64,000 nucleotides of DNA from Eubacteriales bacterium (GTDB lineage Bacteria > Bacillota > Clostridia > Lachnospirales > Lachnospiraceae), in contig JAUNSV010000003.1 in NCBI GenBank assembly GCA_030539055.1, forward strand, positions 1 to 64,000, read 5' to 3'. Of the stretch, positions 17,121 to 27,276 are shown piece after piece. The notes below the pieces were generated by a model. It did not search any database, had not been told where the DNA came from, and saw nothing but the letters and a program-made list of their open reading frames with translations. Position numbers and translations under genes: made by a program. Position 1 is the stretch's first letter. Each line of letters opens with the position of its first letter.

Positions 17121-17320
17121 AGAGCAACAAATTTACAGAAGAAATGAATTTAAAAACAATAGATCAATTGAAAGTAGAGCTTGTAAATGCAAAAAAGGAA
17201 TTATTCGATTTAAGATTTAAAAATGCTACTAACCAACTAGATAACACATCAAAAATCACTAAAGCTAGAAAGAATATAGCAAGAATACAAACAGTAATGA
17301 CAATGAAAGAAAATGCGTGA
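17117..17320 (+). CDS. rpmC: 50S ribosomal protein L29
   Basis: 67 residues, a helical hairpin with the family signature [23 protein letters not shown] overlaps the rplP stop by 4 bases, with GGAAGGAGG upstream. Located at the tunnel exit near L23. Confidence 0.98.
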   Translation: MKSNKFTEEMNLKTIDQLKVELVNAKKELFDLRFKNATNQLDNTSKITKARKNIARIQTVMTMKENA

Positions 17321-17337
17321 GAGAGGAGATAGTTAAG

Positions 17338-17598
17338 ATGGAAGAGACAAGAAATCTAAGAAAGACAAGAACTGGAAAAGTCGTTTCAGATAAAATGGAT
17401 AAAACCATCGTGGTTTCTATCGAAGATCACGTAAAACATCCACTTATTGGGAAGATAATAAAAAGAACAGTCAAATTGTATGCAGAAGATTCAAATAATG
17501 AAGCACATATAGGCGACAAAGTAGAAGTAATGGAAACAAGACCTTTATCAAAAACAAAAAGATGGAGACTTGTGCAAATTATAGAGAAAGCAAAATAA
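17338..17598 (+). CDS. rpsQ: 30S ribosomal protein S17
   Basis: 86 residues from the ATG at 17338. A GTG at 17317 in the same frame would add 7 residues but overlaps rpmC and would contain the ribosome site GAGGAG (17323-17328). The later start matches the normal length of 84-87. OB-fold motifs [19 protein letters not shown] and [18 protein letters not shown] are clear. Primary 16S rRNA binder. Confidence 0.97.
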   Translation: MEETRNLRKTRTGKVVSDKMDKTIVVSIEDHVKHPLIGKIIKRTVKLYAEDSNNEAHIGDKVEVMETRPLSKTKRWRLVQIIEKAK

Positions 17599-17625
17599 TA
17601 ATACGAAAGGAAAGGTAAAGAAGAA

Positions 17626-17994
17626 ATGGTACAGCAAGAAACAAGACTTAGAGTCGCTGACAATACTGGTGCAAGAGAACTCCTTTGCATTCGTGTTATG
17701 GGAGGTTCTCTAAGAAGATATGCAAGAGTAGGCGATACAATAGTAGCCTCAGTAAAAGATGCCATACCCGGTGGCACAGTAAAAAAAGGTGAAGTAGTAA
17801 AAGCTGTAGTAGTAAGAACAGTAAAATCTATAAGAAGAAAAGATGGTTCTTATGTAAAATTCGATGAGAATGCAGCAGTTATTATAAAGGATGATTTGAC
17901 ACCAAGAGGAACACGTATATTTGGACCAGTTGCAAGAGAATTAAGAGATAGAGGGTATATGAAGATTGTATCTCTTGCACCTGAAGTATTATAA
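17626..17994 (+). CDS. rplN: 50S ribosomal protein L14
   Basis: 122 residues, exact usual length. It begins [19 protein letters not shown] and ends [20 protein letters not shown]. It forms intersubunit bridge B8 and is the binding site of the silencing factor RsfS. First gene of the spc section. Confidence 0.98.
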   Translation: MVQQETRLRVADNTGARELLCIRVMGGSLRRYARVGDTIVASVKDAIPGGTVKKGEVVKAVVVRTVKSIRRKDGSYVKFDENAAVIIKDDLTPRGTRIFGPVARELRDRGYMKIVSLAPEVL

Positions 17995-18007
17995 GGGGGC
18001 TTGGTAA

Positions 18008-18319
18008 ATGAATAAAATAAAAAAAGATGATACAGTAAGAGTAATTACTGGTAAAGACAAAGGAAAGGATGGCAAAGTAATATCTGTTGATATGAAAAAC
18101 CATAAAATATTGGTTCAAGGTGTAAACACAGTAAAAAAACATCAAAAAGCTGGCAAGACTCCTGGAGCAAAAGAGTCTGGAATTATTACTAAGGAAATGC
18201 CACTTGATATATCAAATGTAATGTTGGTAGTAGATGGCAAAGTAACAAAAGTAGGATTCAAAATTGAGAATGACAAAAAAGTGCGTATAGCAAAAAAAAC
18301 AAAGAAAGAAATAAGATAA
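18008..18319 (+). CDS. rplX: 50S ribosomal protein L24
   Basis: 103 residues. The KOW motif is at KDDTVRVITGKDKGKDGKVI, followed by VQGVNTVKKHQK and the proline-rich loop TPGAKESGIITKEMPLDISN. An early 50S assembly initiator. AAGGGGG precedes the start. Confidence 0.98.
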   Translation: MNKIKKDDTVRVITGKDKGKDGKVISVDMKNHKILVQGVNTVKKHQKAGKTPGAKESGIITKEMPLDISNVMLVVDGKVTKVGFKIENDKKVRIAKKTKKEIR

Positions 18320-18336
18320 GGAAGGAGGAATAAAAC

Positions 18337-18882
18337 TTGTCAAGATATAAAGATTTATATTCAAAAGAAATAAAAGCCCAAATGAAAAAGAAGTTTTCAT
18401 ATGCTAACGATCATGAAGTACCAAAATTGGAGAAAATCGTTATCAATATGGGAGTAGGAGAAGCCAAGGATAATTCCAAACTTCTTGATAATGCTGTTCG
18501 TGATTTAGAACAAATAACAGGTCAACATGCAGTAACCACAAAAGCAAAAAAAGCTATAGCTAATTTTAAAATAAGACAAGGAATGCCAATAGGTTGCAAA
18601 GTTACATTGAGGGGCGAAAAAATGTATGAGTTTGCAGATAGATTGATAAACCTTGCACTCCCTAGAGTTAGAGATTTTAGAGGAGTATCAGCTAATGCAT
18701 TTGATGGTAGAGGTAATTATTCGCTAGGAATAAGAGAACAAATTATTTTTCCAGAAATAGACTTCGATAAAATAGATAAGACTAGAGGAATGGATATAAT
18801 ATTCGTTACTACAGCCAAAACTGATGAAGAGGCAAAGGAGTTACTTACTCTTTTCAATATGCCTTTCCAAAAGGTATCATAA
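18337..18882 (+). CDS. rplE: 50S ribosomal protein L5
   Basis: 181 residues. TTG start at 18337 with GGAAGGAGG upstream; the first residues [12 protein letters not shown] match the family. Conserved [20 protein letters not shown] and [12 protein letters not shown] contact 5S rRNA and P-site tRNA. Confidence 0.98.
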   Translation: MSRYKDLYSKEIKAQMKKKFSYANDHEVPKLEKIVINMGVGEAKDNSKLLDNAVRDLEQITGQHAVTTKAKKAIANFKIRQGMPIGCKVTLRGEKMYEFADRLINLALPRVRDFRGVSANAFDGRGNYSLGIREQIIFPEIDFDKIDKTRGMDIIFVTTAKTDEEAKELLTLFNMPFQKVS

Positions 18883-18897
18883 GAGTAGGAGGAAAAG

Positions 18898-19083
18898 ATG
18901 GCAAAATTATCTAAAAAATTGCAACAAAAGAGACCAGCAAAATTTTCAACCCAAGAATATACACGCTGCAAGATATGTGGACGCCCTCACGCCGTATTAA
19001 AAAAGTATGGTGTATGCCGTTTATGTTTTAGAGAGTTAGCTTATGCAGGTCAAATTCCTGGAGTAAGAAAAGCAAGTTGGTAA
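18898..19083 (+). CDS. rpsN: 30S ribosomal protein S14, zinc-binding type
   Basis: 61 residues, the short C+ form. The zinc ribbon is [20 protein letters not shown] with two CxxC pairs. This is the type found in most Firmicutes. Zinc-free paralogues sometimes occur elsewhere under zinc starvation control, but none is seen here. Confidence 0.98.
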   Translation: MAKLSKKLQQKRPAKFSTQEYTRCKICGRPHAVLKKYGVCRLCFRELAYAGQIPGVRKASW

Positions 19084-19113
19084 AAAATATAATTAGAAAG
19101 GATATCCATAATT

Positions 19114-19515
19114 ATGAGTATGAGTGATCCAATCGCAGATATGCTTACGAGGATACGTAATGCAAACACTGCAAAATTTGACACAGTAGATATTCCTTCT
19201 TCTAAAATGAAAGTTTCTATAGCAGAAATTTTAAGAGATGAAGGATATATAAAAGGATTTGAATTAGTAGACAGAGGAAATTTTAAAGATATTCAAATAT
19301 CATTAAAATATGGCAAAAATAAAAATGAAAAAATTATTCAAGGCATAAAAAAGATTTCAAAGCCAGGATTAAGAATATATGCCAATAAAGACAAAATGCC
19401 TCAAGTATTAAATGGATTAGGAATAGCAATTATTTCTACTAATGAGGGCGTTATGACAGATAAGGACGCAAGAAAAAAAGGTATAGGCGGTGAAGTACTA
19501 GCTTATGTTTGGTAA
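19114..19515 (+). CDS. rpsH: 30S ribosomal protein S8
   Basis: 133 residues. [20 protein letters not shown] at the start and [22 protein letters not shown] at the end (shown in parts) are typical. Two ATG codons (19114, 19120) are possible starts; AAAGG at 19098-19102 is better spaced for either. In E. coli S8 regulates the spc operon by binding mRNA near rplE. Confidence 0.97.
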   Translation: MSMSDPIADMLTRIRNANTAKFDTVDIPSSKMKVSIAEILRDEGYIKGFELVDRGNFKDIQISLKYGKNKNEKIIQGIKKISKPGLRIYANKDKMPQVLNGLGIAIISTNEGVMTDKDARKKGIGGEVLAYVW

Positions 19516-19566
19516 ATCTGAAAAGCAAGATAAACTTGCTCAATTTAAGAGAAAGGAAAATTAAAA

Positions 19567-20106
19567 ATGTCACGAATAGGTAAGATGCCTGTGGATGTTC
19601 CAAAAGAAGTTGAAGTAAAAATCAACGAGGGAAATCATATCACAGTAAAAGGACCAAAGGGTTCTTTGGAGCGAACATTTGTAGCTGAAATGATAATTAA
19701 ACAAGAGGGAGATCAAATCATAGTTGAAAGACCAAATGATTTAAAGAAATACAGATCTCTTCATGGACTAACAAGGACTTTGATTCATAATATGATAGAG
19801 GGAGTTACTAAGGGTTATGAAAAGTCACTTGAAGTAAATGGTGTTGGTTATAGATGTGCTAAACAAGGAAAAAAATTAGTATTAAATTTGGGATATTCAC
19901 ACCCTGTAGAAATGACAGACCCAGATGGCATAGAAACTGTTGTAGCAGAAAATGTAGTAACAGTAAAAGGTATGTCTAAAGAAAAGGTTGGTCAATACGC
20001 AGCAGAGATTAGAACAAAAAGATTACCTGAACCTTACAAAGGGAAGGGAATAAAGTATAAAGACGAGCATATTAGAAGAAAAGTTGGAAAGACAGGTAAG
20101 AAATAA
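19567..20106 (+). CDS. rplF: 50S ribosomal protein L6
   Basis: 179 residues. It starts [17 protein letters not shown] and ends in the conserved [19 protein letters not shown] region. Located near the GTPase centre and stalk base. Confidence 0.98.
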   Translation: MSRIGKMPVDVPKEVEVKINEGNHITVKGPKGSLERTFVAEMIIKQEGDQIIVERPNDLKKYRSLHGLTRTLIHNMIEGVTKGYEKSLEVNGVGYRCAKQGKKLVLNLGYSHPVEMTDPDGIETVVAENVVTVKGMSKEKVGQYAAEIRTKRLPEPYKGKGIKYKDEHIRRKVGKTGKK

Positions 20107-20123
20107 AAAAGGAGGTATGAAAA

Positions 20124-20486
20124 ATGGTAAATAAAATAAATAAAAAAGAAATAAGACAAAAGAAACATTTAAGAGAAAGAAACCGTTTTTTTGGCACTCC
20201 AGAGAAGCCTCGTCTAACGGTTTTTAGATCGGATATGCATATGTATGCACAAGTAATAGATGATACAAAAGGTGTTACACTATGTGCTACTTCTACACTT
20301 GATAAATCACTTGGACTCAAAAAAACAAATAATAAAGAAGCTGCAAGTGCAATTGGTGAAGCAATTGCAAAAAAAGCAAAAGAATTAGGTATTACAAAAA
20401 TTGTTTTTGATAGATCAGGATATATTTATCATGGAAAAGTTGAAGCTTTGGCCGAAGCCGCAAGAAAAGCTGGCTTAGAATTTTAA
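20124..20486 (+). CDS. rplR: 50S ribosomal protein L18
   Basis: 120 residues. The N-terminus is basic, followed by [20 protein letters not shown] and the end [19 protein letters not shown]. Binds 5S rRNA with L5. AAAGGAGG lies upstream of the ATG. Confidence 0.98.
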   Translation: MVNKINKKEIRQKKHLRERNRFFGTPEKPRLTVFRSDMHMYAQVIDDTKGVTLCATSTLDKSLGLKKTNNKEAASAIGEAIAKKAKELGITKIVFDRSGYIYHGKVEALAEAARKAGLEF

Positions 20487-20503
20487 AAAAGGGAGAGTAT
20501 ATA

Positions 20504-21016
20504 ATGAGAGAAAAAGTAGATACATCAAAATCAGAGTATAAAGACACCGTAGTTTCTATCAAGAGAGTATCGAAAACTGTAAAAGGTGGTCGTACAATGC
20601 GTTTTTCTGCCCTTGTTGTAGTCGGAGATGGAGATGGACATATTGGAGTAGGACATGGTAAATCAACAGAAATTCCAGAGGCTATAAGAAAAGGAAAAGA
20701 AATGGCTACTAGAAATTTGGTAGAGATTCCAAGAGACAAGCATAATTCAGTACCACATGATTATATTGGTGAGTGGGGTTCTTCACATGTAATATTAAAA
20801 AGAAGCCCAGAGGGAACAGGTGTAATAGCAGGTGGGCCTGTGAGATCTGTTATGGAAATGGCAGGGATTACAAATATAAGAACAAAATCAATTGGTTCAA
20901 GAAATAAAGCAAATGTTGTTTTAGCTACAATTGAGGGATTAAAAAAGATGAAATCACCTAAAGAATTTGCCACTCTTCGCAATAAAGAAGTAGAGCATAT
21001 TTTAGGTATAGACTAA
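20504..21016 (+). CDS. rpsE: 30S ribosomal protein S5
   Basis: 170 residues. It shows [20 protein letters not shown], the double-stranded RNA-binding fold, and [19 protein letters not shown]. Sits at the mRNA entry and affects decoding accuracy. Confidence 0.98.
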   Translation: MREKVDTSKSEYKDTVVSIKRVSKTVKGGRTMRFSALVVVGDGDGHIGVGHGKSTEIPEAIRKGKEMATRNLVEIPRDKHNSVPHDYIGEWGSSHVILKRSPEGTGVIAGGPVRSVMEMAGITNIRTKSIGSRNKANVVLATIEGLKKMKSPKEFATLRNKEVEHILGID

Positions 21017-21029
21017 GGAGGAAAATACA

Positions 21030-21212
21030 ATGGCAAAAATGTTAAAAATTACCTTAACAAAATCTCCTATAGCTTGTATACCTAAGCAAAGGGCAACAGT
21101 AAAAGCTTTGGGATTAAGAAAAATGCATCAAAGTGTAGAGCATCCAGACAATAAAGCAACTCGCGGTATGATATTTAAAGTAAACCACTTATTGACAGTG
21201 GAAGAAATATAA
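21030..21212 (+). CDS. rpmD: 50S ribosomal protein L30
   Basis: 60 residues. [20 protein letters not shown] and [20 protein letters not shown] identify the bacterial L30. AAGGAGG precedes the ATG at good distance. Confidence 0.97.
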   Translation: MAKMLKITLTKSPIACIPKQRATVKALGLRKMHQSVEHPDNKATRGMIFKVNHLLTVEEI

Positions 21213-21227
21213 GGAGGTTATATAAAA

Positions 21228-21668
21228 ATGGATTTATCAACATTAAAACCGGCTTTAGGTTCAAAGTTCTCATCTAACTTCCGTAAAGGCCGTGGGCATG
21301 GATCTGGTAATGGAAAAACAGCTGGTAAAGGACATAAGGGTCAAAAAGCGAGATCAGGTGCTCCTCGTCCAGGCTTTGAGGGTGGTCAAATGCCTCTTTA
21401 TAGAAGACTTCCAAAAAGAGGATTCTTCAATAGAAATGGTAAAGAAATAATAGCAATTAATGTATCAAGACTTGAATGTTTTAATGATGGAGATGTAGTA
21501 GATGTAAAAACTCTTCTCGACAAAAGAGTAATATCAAAATCTTCAGATGGAGTTAAGATACTTGGGCAAGGCGAACTTACAAAAAAATTGAATGTTAAAG
21601 TAAATGCATTCTCAGAAAGTGCTAAGGAAAAAATAGAAAGCTTAGGCGGCACCTGTGAGGTAGTCTAA
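21228..21668 (+). CDS. rplO: 50S ribosomal protein L15
   Basis: 146 residues. Glycine-rich basic N-terminus ([20 protein letters not shown]) and [18 protein letters not shown]. Its TAA overlaps the secY ATG by one base, linking the last spc ribosomal gene to the translocon gene. Confidence 0.98.
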   Translation: MDLSTLKPALGSKFSSNFRKGRGHGSGNGKTAGKGHKGQKARSGAPRPGFEGGQMPLYRRLPKRGFFNRNGKEIIAINVSRLECFNDGDVVDVKTLLDKRVISKSSDGVKILGQGELTKKLNVKVNAFSESAKEKIESLGGTCEVV

Positions 21669-22987
21669 TGTGGAATATGTTTTTGAACGCATTTAAAGTT
21701 AAAGAGATTAGAAAGAAAATATTATTTACACTTTTTATGCTTGTTGTAATACGTTTTGGATCAGACCTTCCTGTACCAGGAGTAAAAACAGACTTTTTCA
21801 AAAATCTTTTTGACTCATTTGCTGCACAAGATGCAGTTGGCTGGTTAAATTCAATGACAGGTGGTTCTTTTGAGCAAATGTCTGTATTTGCATTAAGTAT
21901 TACACCATATATAACATCTTCAATTATAATGGAGCTTCTTACTATAGCAATACCAGCACTAGAAGATCTACAAAAAGAGGGAGATGAGGGAAGAAAAAAA
22001 ATTGCAGAGTATACAAGATATGTTACAGTAGCACTCGCTCTTATAGAATCTACAGCAATGGCTGTAGGCTTTGGAGGTCAAGGTCTTCTTCTTGAGTATA
22101 ATGCAATATCAGTTGTTATAGCAATAGTAAGTATGACAGCAGGTTCAGCTTTTCTTATGTGGACAGGTGAGTGCATTACAGAAAAAGGTGTAGGGAATGG
22201 TATAAGCGTAGTTCTTCTTTTTAATATTATTTCTACTATACCATCGGACTTTAATGTATTATATGAAAAATTTATTAAAGGACAAAGAGCTGCATTTGGA
22301 ATTACTTATGCAATAATAATTGTTGCTGTAATACTAGCTATTATAGCTTTCTCTGTATTACTTCAAGATGCAAAAAGAGAGATACCAGTTCAATATGCAT
22401 CAAAAGTGTCTGGCAACAGTAGAGTAGGAGCACAAGGATCCATTATTCCATTAAAAGTGAATACAGCAGGTGTTATACCAGTTATTTTTGCTTCATCAAT
22501 AATGTCGCTACCTGTTATTATTTCTCAATTTTTGGATATTGATATGTCTTCTTTAGCAGGAGCAATAATAAATGTATTGAATTCTGGAACTTGGTTTAAT
22601 AGCTCTTACCCTATATACTCTATAGGAGTAGTGATATATGCAATATTGGTAATATTTTTTGCATACTTTTACACATCTATTACATTTAACCCAAATGAAG
22701 TTGCAAATAATATAAAAAAGCAAGGTGGTTTTATACCTGGGCTTAGACCTGGAAAAGAAACATCAACTTATCTTGAACATATTTTGAATTATATTATATT
22801 TATAGGAGCAGTAGGCTTGACAATAGTAGCACTAGTACCTGTTGCTGTGTCTGGAATATTCAATATATCAAGAATATCTTTTGCTGGTACTTCATTACTG
22901 ATTGTAGTTGGTGTAATATTGGAAACATTAGAATCAATCAAATCACAATTGGTAGTTAGAAATTACAAAGGTTTTTTGAGCGAATAA
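21668..22987 (+). CDS. secY: Preprotein translocase subunit SecY
   Basis: 439 residues with ten membrane helices. It begins FLNAFKVKEIRKKILFTLFM and shows GSDLPVPGVKT, the plug region after helix 1, ALSITPYITSSIIMELL, and the cytoplasmic loop FNPNEVANNIKKQGGFIPGL that contacts SecA and the ribosome. Forms the channel of the Sec pathway. Conventional position after rplO and before adk. Confidence 0.98.
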   Translation: MWNMFLNAFKVKEIRKKILFTLFMLVVIRFGSDLPVPGVKTDFFKNLFDSFAAQDAVGWLNSMTGGSFEQMSVFALSITPYITSSIIMELLTIAIPALEDLQKEGDEGRKKIAEYTRYVTVALALIESTAMAVGFGGQGLLLEYNAISVVIAIVSMTAGSAFLMWTGECITEKGVGNGISVVLLFNIISTIPSDFNVLYEKFIKGQRAAFGITYAIIIVAVILAIIAFSVLLQDAKREIPVQYASKVSGNSRVGAQGSIIPLKVNTAGVIPVIFASSIMSLPVIISQFLDIDMSSLAGAIINVLNSGTWFNSSYPIYSIGVVIYAILVIFFAYFYTSITFNPNEVANNIKKQGGFIPGLRPGKETSTYLEHILNYIIFIGAVGLTIVALVPVAVSGIFNISRISFAGTSLLIVVGVILETLESIKSQLVVRNYKGFLSE

Positions 22988-23011
22988 ATATTAATTCATG
23001 AAAGGGCTAAT

Positions 23012-23656
23012 ATGAATATTGTAATGCTTGGAGCTCCTGGAGCTGGAAAAGGAACTGTTGCAAAAAAATTACAAGAGGAATACAAAATTCCACATATTTC
23101 AACAGGAGATATTTTTAGAGAAAATATTAAAAACGGCACAGAGCTTGGTTTAAAAGCAAAATCATTTATGGATAAAGGTGAATTAGTACCAGATGAAATT
23201 ACTATTAATATGCTTCTTGATAGAATAGAAAAAGATGATGCAAAAGAAGGATTTATATTAGATGGTTTTCCTCGTACAATCAATCAAGCAGAGGCTCTAA
23301 AAATAAAATTAAATGAAAAAAACACAAAAGTGGAATATGCAATTTTGCTTGATACTAAAGATGAAGACATTATAAAAAGATTATCTGGAAGAAGGGTATG
23401 TGAAAATTGTGGTAAGCCTTATCATATAGAAACATTGAAACCAAAAACAGATGGCATATGTGATGATTGTAATAATAAATTAATACAAAGAAAAGATGAT
23501 ACAATAGAAGTAATAAAAGACAGATTGAATGTATATCATAAGCAAACTCAACCACTTGTCGATTATTATCAAAATGAAAAAGTACTTCATACAATTGATG
23601 GATTTCAATCACTAGATGCAGAAATTATTGAAATAAAGAAGATTTTAAATAAATGA
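23012..23656 (+). CDS. adk: Adenylate kinase, zinc-binding long form
   Basis: 214 residues. P-loop GAPGAGKGT at residues 7-15, then the AMP-binding STGDIFRENI and DGFPRTINQA. The LID domain carries two CxxC pairs (CENC and CDDC), as in Gram-positive enzymes that bind structural zinc. Converts ATP + AMP to 2 ADP in the cytoplasm. Its stop overlaps the map start by 4 bases. Confidence 0.98.
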   Translation: MNIVMLGAPGAGKGTVAKKLQEEYKIPHISTGDIFRENIKNGTELGLKAKSFMDKGELVPDEITINMLLDRIEKDDAKEGFILDGFPRTINQAEALKIKLNEKNTKVEYAILLDTKDEDIIKRLSGRRVCENCGKPYHIETLKPKTDGICDDCNNKLIQRKDDTIEVIKDRLNVYHKQTQPLVDYYQNEKVLHTIDGFQSLDAEIIEIKKILNK

Positions 23657-24402
23657 TAATAGTAAAAAATGATAATGAAATAGAATGTATGCGAGAAGCC
23701 GGAAAAATCTTAGCATATGTTCATGAAGAAATGGCATCAATTATAAGAGTTGGAATATCTACTTATGAAATCAGCGAATATGGATTTAAGATAATAAAGA
23801 AAAAAGGTTGTACAGCATCATTTTATAAACTATATGATTTTCCAGAACCATTTTGTATATCATTAAATGATGTAGTAGTTCATGGCATACCAGATAGGCA
23901 TACATTTTTAAAAGATGGAGATATTATCTCAATAGATGGTGGTGTTTGTTTTAAAGGATATCAATCGGATGCAGCAAGAACTCACATTGTGGGAAATGTA
24001 AGTAACGAGATAAAAGATTTAGTAGATAGAACAAAAAAATCCTTTTATGAGGGAATAAAATATGCAAGAGATGGAAACCATTTACATGATATATCAAATG
24101 CAATAGCTAATTATATAGAACCTTTTGGATATGGAATTGTAACAGAGCTTGTGGGACATGGAATAGGAAAAAAAGTGCATGAGGATCCAGAAATTCCAAA
24201 TTTCAAACAAAATACAAGAGGTCCCAAATTACTAAGAGGAATGACTCTAGCAATAGAACCAATGATTAACTTAGGTGTAAGCGATGTTAATTTTTCAGAA
24301 GAAGACGGATGGACAGTAAGAACTAATGATGGAAAAGTATCTGCACATTATGAAAATACTATTTTAATAACAGATAATGAACCTGAGATATTAACCATAT
24401 AA
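23653..24402 (+). CDS. map: Methionine aminopeptidase type I
   Basis: 249 residues, short type Ia form. Metal ligands are seen in ISIDGGVCFKGYQSDAARTH (two Asp), LVGHGIGKKVHEDP (His), and LAIEPMINLG (Glu), with the last Glu in SAHYENTILIT. Removes the initiator Met from new proteins after deformylation. Start overlaps adk. Confidence 0.98.
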   Translation: MIIVKNDNEIECMREAGKILAYVHEEMASIIRVGISTYEISEYGFKIIKKKGCTASFYKLYDFPEPFCISLNDVVVHGIPDRHTFLKDGDIISIDGGVCFKGYQSDAARTHIVGNVSNEIKDLVDRTKKSFYEGIKYARDGNHLHDISNAIANYIEPFGYGIVTELVGHGIGKKVHEDPEIPNFKQNTRGPKLLRGMTLAIEPMINLGVSDVNFSEEDGWTVRTNDGKVSAHYENTILITDNEPEILTI

Positions 24403-24414
24403 AGGAGGGATACA

Positions 24415-24633
24415 ATGTCTAAAACGGATGTTATAGAAATTACAGGGATAGTACTTGAAAAACTTCCCAATGCAATGTTTCAAGTTGAGTTAGAGAACGG
24501 ACATCAAGTCCTTGCTCATATCTCAGGGAAACTAAGAATGAATTATATAAAAATACTTCCTGGAGATAAAGTAACAATAGAATTATCTCCATATGATCTT
24601 TCAAAAGGTCGTATAATTTGGAGAGACAAGTGA
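24415..24633 (+). CDS. infA: Translation initiation factor IF-1
   Basis: 72 residues, exactly the family length, a single OB fold: [20 protein letters not shown] and [16 protein letters not shown]. Binds the 30S A site at initiation. AAGGAGGG lies 8 bases before the ATG. Confidence 0.98.
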   Translation: MSKTDVIEITGIVLEKLPNAMFQVELENGHQVLAHISGKLRMNYIKILPGDKVTIELSPYDLSKGRIIWRDK

Positions 24634-24646
24634 GAAAGGAGATATT

Positions 24647-24760
24647 ATGAAAGTCAGATCTTCAGTAAAACCTATCTGCGAAAAATGCAAGGTAGTAAAA
24701 AGAAAAGGGGTTGTTCATATTATTTGTGAAAATCCAAAGCACAAACAGCGTCAAGGATAA
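24647..24760 (+). CDS. rpmJ: 50S ribosomal protein L36, zinc-binding
   Basis: 37 residues ([20 protein letters not shown] at the start), too short for most gene finders. Zinc ligands Cys11, Cys14, Cys27 and His32 are all present. AAAGGAG precedes the ATG at 24647, and TAA is at 24758-24760. Normal position between infA and rpsM. Confidence 0.98.
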   Translation: MKVRSSVKPICEKCKVVKRKGVVHIICENPKHKQRQG

Positions 24761-24781
24761 TAAAAAAAATAGGAGGAGAAT

Positions 24782-25159
24782 ATGGCACGTATTGCAGGTG
24801 TTGATTTACCAAATGCAAAAAGAGTTGAAATTGGTCTAACATCAATTTATGGAATAGGCATTCAAAAGTCAAATGAAATATTAAAAATAGCAAAAGTAAA
24901 CCCAGACACAAGAGTAAAAGATTTGACAGATGATGAAATAAAAAAGATTGCAGAAGTAATAACAACTCATGCTATGGTTGAGGGTGATCTTCGTAGAGAA
25001 GTTACTCTAAACATAAAGCGACTAAAAGAGATAGGTTGCTACAGAGGAGTTCGTCATAGAAAAGGGCTTCCAGTTCGTGGACAAAAAACCAAAACAAATG
25101 CAAGAACTTGTAAGGGTCCAAGAAAAACAGTAGCAAACAAAAAGAAAGAAACAAAGTAA
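24782..25159 (+). CDS. rpsM: 30S ribosomal protein S13
   Basis: 125 residues. [20 protein letters not shown] at the start and [20 protein letters not shown] near the end. Binds the head of 30S and contacts P-site tRNA and L5. GGAGGAG before the ATG. Confidence 0.98.
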   Translation: MARIAGVDLPNAKRVEIGLTSIYGIGIQKSNEILKIAKVNPDTRVKDLTDDEIKKIAEVITTHAMVEGDLRREVTLNIKRLKEIGCYRGVRHRKGLPVRGQKTKTNARTCKGPRKTVANKKKETK

Positions 25160-25174
25160 TTAAACAATAAGTGA

Positions 25175-25191
25175 GTACATGTTTTATGTAC
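25175..25191 (+). other. Small perfect hairpin between rpsM and rpsK
   Basis: GTACAT at 25175-25180 and ATGTAC at 25186-25191 enclose GTTTT. No T run follows, so it is not a terminator. It lies in the 74-base gap, the widest in this part of the operon, and could be an RNA processing or translational control site. The evidence is the symmetry alone. Confidence 0.35.
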
Positions 25192-25233
25192 AGAACCAAA
25201 AAAAAATATGAAAGGAAAGTAGGTTAGTTTAAT

Positions 25234-25641
25234 ATGGCTAATAAACAAACAACAAGCGCTAATAAGAGAACTACAAAAAAGCGTGTAAAGAAAAACGTTG
25301 AACGCGGTCAAGCACATATACAATGTTCATTCAATAATACTATTGTAACATTAACTGATGAAGCTGGTAATGCTTTATCATGGTCAAGTGCTGGATCTCT
25401 CGGATTTAAAGGTTCAAAGAAATCTACTCCATATGCTGCACAACTTGCAGCTGAAACTGCCACAAAGGCGGCTTTGGTACATGGTTTAAAGTATGTGGCT
25501 GTATTTGTAAAAGGACCTGGTACAGGTAGAGAAGCAGCTATCAGAGCTTTAGATGCAAATGGATTAAAAGTTACATCAATTATGGATATAACACCAGTTC
25601 CACACAATGGATGTCGTCCACCAAAACGTAGAAGAGTATAA
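25234..25641 (+). CDS. rpsK: 30S ribosomal protein S11
   Basis: 135 residues, slightly extended at a basic N-terminus. Conserved [20 protein letters not shown] and the end [20 protein letters not shown]. Lies on the 30S platform near the E site. GAAAGGAAAG upstream. Confidence 0.98.
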   Translation: MANKQTTSANKRTTKKRVKKNVERGQAHIQCSFNNTIVTLTDEAGNALSWSSAGSLGFKGSKKSTPYAAQLAAETATKAALVHGLKYVAVFVKGPGTGREAAIRALDANGLKVTSIMDITPVPHNGCRPPKRRRV

Positions 25642-25657
25642 TGGAGGTTAAATAAAG

Positions 25658-26248
25658 ATGGCAGTAGATAGAGGTCCTGTTCTTAAAAGATGCAGAGCAC
25701 TGGGTATAGAGCCTACAGTTTTAGGAATTGATAGAAAATCAAACAGACAAAAAAGACAAGGTAAAAAACTTTCAGAGTATGGATTACAGCTTCATGAAAA
25801 ACAAAAAGCAAAATTCATATATGGAGTTTTAGAAAAACCTTTTAGAAATTATTTTGCAAAAGCAGAACGCATGAAAGGTCAAACAGGTGCAAATTTGATG
25901 ATTCTTCTTGAAAGAAGAATAGACAATGTTATTTTCCGTATGGGATTAGCACGCACAAGAAGAGAAGCTCGCCAGGTTGTAGGGCATAAACATGTTCTAA
26001 TCAATGGCAAAAAAGTCAATATCCCATCATATCTTGTGAATGTTGGTGATAAAATAGAAATCACTGAAAAAGCAAAAGAAACAAAAAGATATAAAGAAAT
26101 CATTGAGGAAACATCATCAAGAATAGCTCCAAGTTGGTTAGATGTAAATCTTGAGGGAATGCAAGCTACAGTAAAAGCATTACCAACAAGAGAAGAAATA
26201 CAAATACCAGTTGATGAGATGCTTATAGTTGAGTTGTATTCTAAATAA
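25658..26248 (+). CDS. rpsD: 30S ribosomal protein S4
   Basis: 196 residues. S4 core features: KQKAKFIYGVLEKPFRNYF, NLMILLERRIDNVIFRMGLA and the S4 RNA-binding domain QVVGHKHVLINGKKVNIPSY. It lacks the zinc-binding cysteines of some S4 proteins. A primary assembly protein and often a translational repressor of the alpha operon. It sits in the usual place before rpoA. Confidence 0.97.
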   Translation: MAVDRGPVLKRCRALGIEPTVLGIDRKSNRQKRQGKKLSEYGLQLHEKQKAKFIYGVLEKPFRNYFAKAERMKGQTGANLMILLERRIDNVIFRMGLARTRREARQVVGHKHVLINGKKVNIPSYLVNVGDKIEITEKAKETKRYKEIIEETSSRIAPSWLDVNLEGMQATVKALPTREEIQIPVDEMLIVELYSK

Positions 26249-26266
26249 AGAAGATAAGGAGGCAAT

Positions 26267-27232
26267 ATGTTTAACTTTGAAAAGCCTAATATACAAATTG
26301 CTGAGCTTTCACAAGATAAAAAATTTGCGAGAATAATATGTGAACCACTAGAGCGTGGGTATGGTACTACTCTCGGTAATTCTCTTCGTAGGATTATGCT
26401 TTCTTCACTTCCTGGATATGCTGTATCACAGATAAAAATCGAGGGAGTATTGCATGAATTTTCTGTAATTGAAGGCGTAAAAGAGGATGTGACTGAGATT
26501 ATTATGAATATAAAAGATTTAGCAATTCATAATAAACAGAATACAGTTGAAGATAAATTTGCAACAATTTATAGAGATGAAGAGGGAGTTGTAAAAGCAG
26601 GAGATATAGATGTAGACCCCGACATAGATATTATCAACAAAGATAAAGTAATATGTCATTTATCTGGCAAAAATGCCAAAATAGATATGAAATTACTTAT
26701 TTCAAGTGGAAGAGGTTATGTACCATCAGAAAAAAATAAAGAAAATTTGCAAGGAATAGGATTCATTCCAATAGATTCAATTTATCAACCAGTAGAAAGA
26801 GTAAATATGATTATAGAAAACACTCGTGTAGGGAATGTAACAGACTATGACCGACTTATTCTTGAAGTAACAACTAATGGCACTATGGGTGCAGATGAAG
26901 CTATTTCTTTAGCAGCAAAAGTAATGTCAGAGCATTTATCTTTATTTGTTGATTTAAATGAAAACGTAAAAAGCGTAGATGTAATGGTAGAGAAAGAAGA
27001 AGTAAAAAATGAGCAATCATTAGAAATGAATATAGATGAATTAGAATTAAGTGTTCGCTCTTATAATTGCTTAAAGAGAGCTGGAATAAATACAGTAGAG
27101 GAATTATGCAAGAAGACGCCAGAAGAAATGATGAAAGTAAGAAATCTTGGCAAGAAATCATTGCAAGAAGTATTAATTAAATTACAAGATATGGGATTAA
27201 AGAGTGATATCCCAGAGGATTATTTCAAATAA
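26267..27232 (+). CDS. rpoA: RNA polymerase alpha subunit
   Basis: 321 residues. N-terminal dimerisation domain with [20 protein letters not shown]. The C-terminal domain, from about residue 250, with [20 protein letters not shown] and [20 protein letters not shown], contacts UP elements and activators. AAGGAGG 7 bases before the ATG. Confidence 0.98.
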   Translation: MFNFEKPNIQIAELSQDKKFARIICEPLERGYGTTLGNSLRRIMLSSLPGYAVSQIKIEGVLHEFSVIEGVKEDVTEIIMNIKDLAIHNKQNTVEDKFATIYRDEEGVVKAGDIDVDPDIDIINKDKVICHLSGKNAKIDMKLLISSGRGYVPSEKNKENLQGIGFIPIDSIYQPVERVNMIIENTRVGNVTDYDRLILEVTTNGTMGADEAISLAAKVMSEHLSLFVDLNENVKSVDVMVEKEEVKNEQSLEMNIDELELSVRSYNCLKRAGINTVEELCKKTPEEMMKVRNLGKKSLQEVLIKLQDMGLKSDIPEDYFK

Positions 27233-27276
27233 AACTGTCAATAAGACTGAAAAGCATGATAGGAGGACAATAAATC

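Noticed and set aside
17317-17337. GTG start for S17 at 17317.
   Set aside because: It would place the ribosome site GAGGAG inside the coding region and overlap rpmC; ATG at 17338 gives the normal length.
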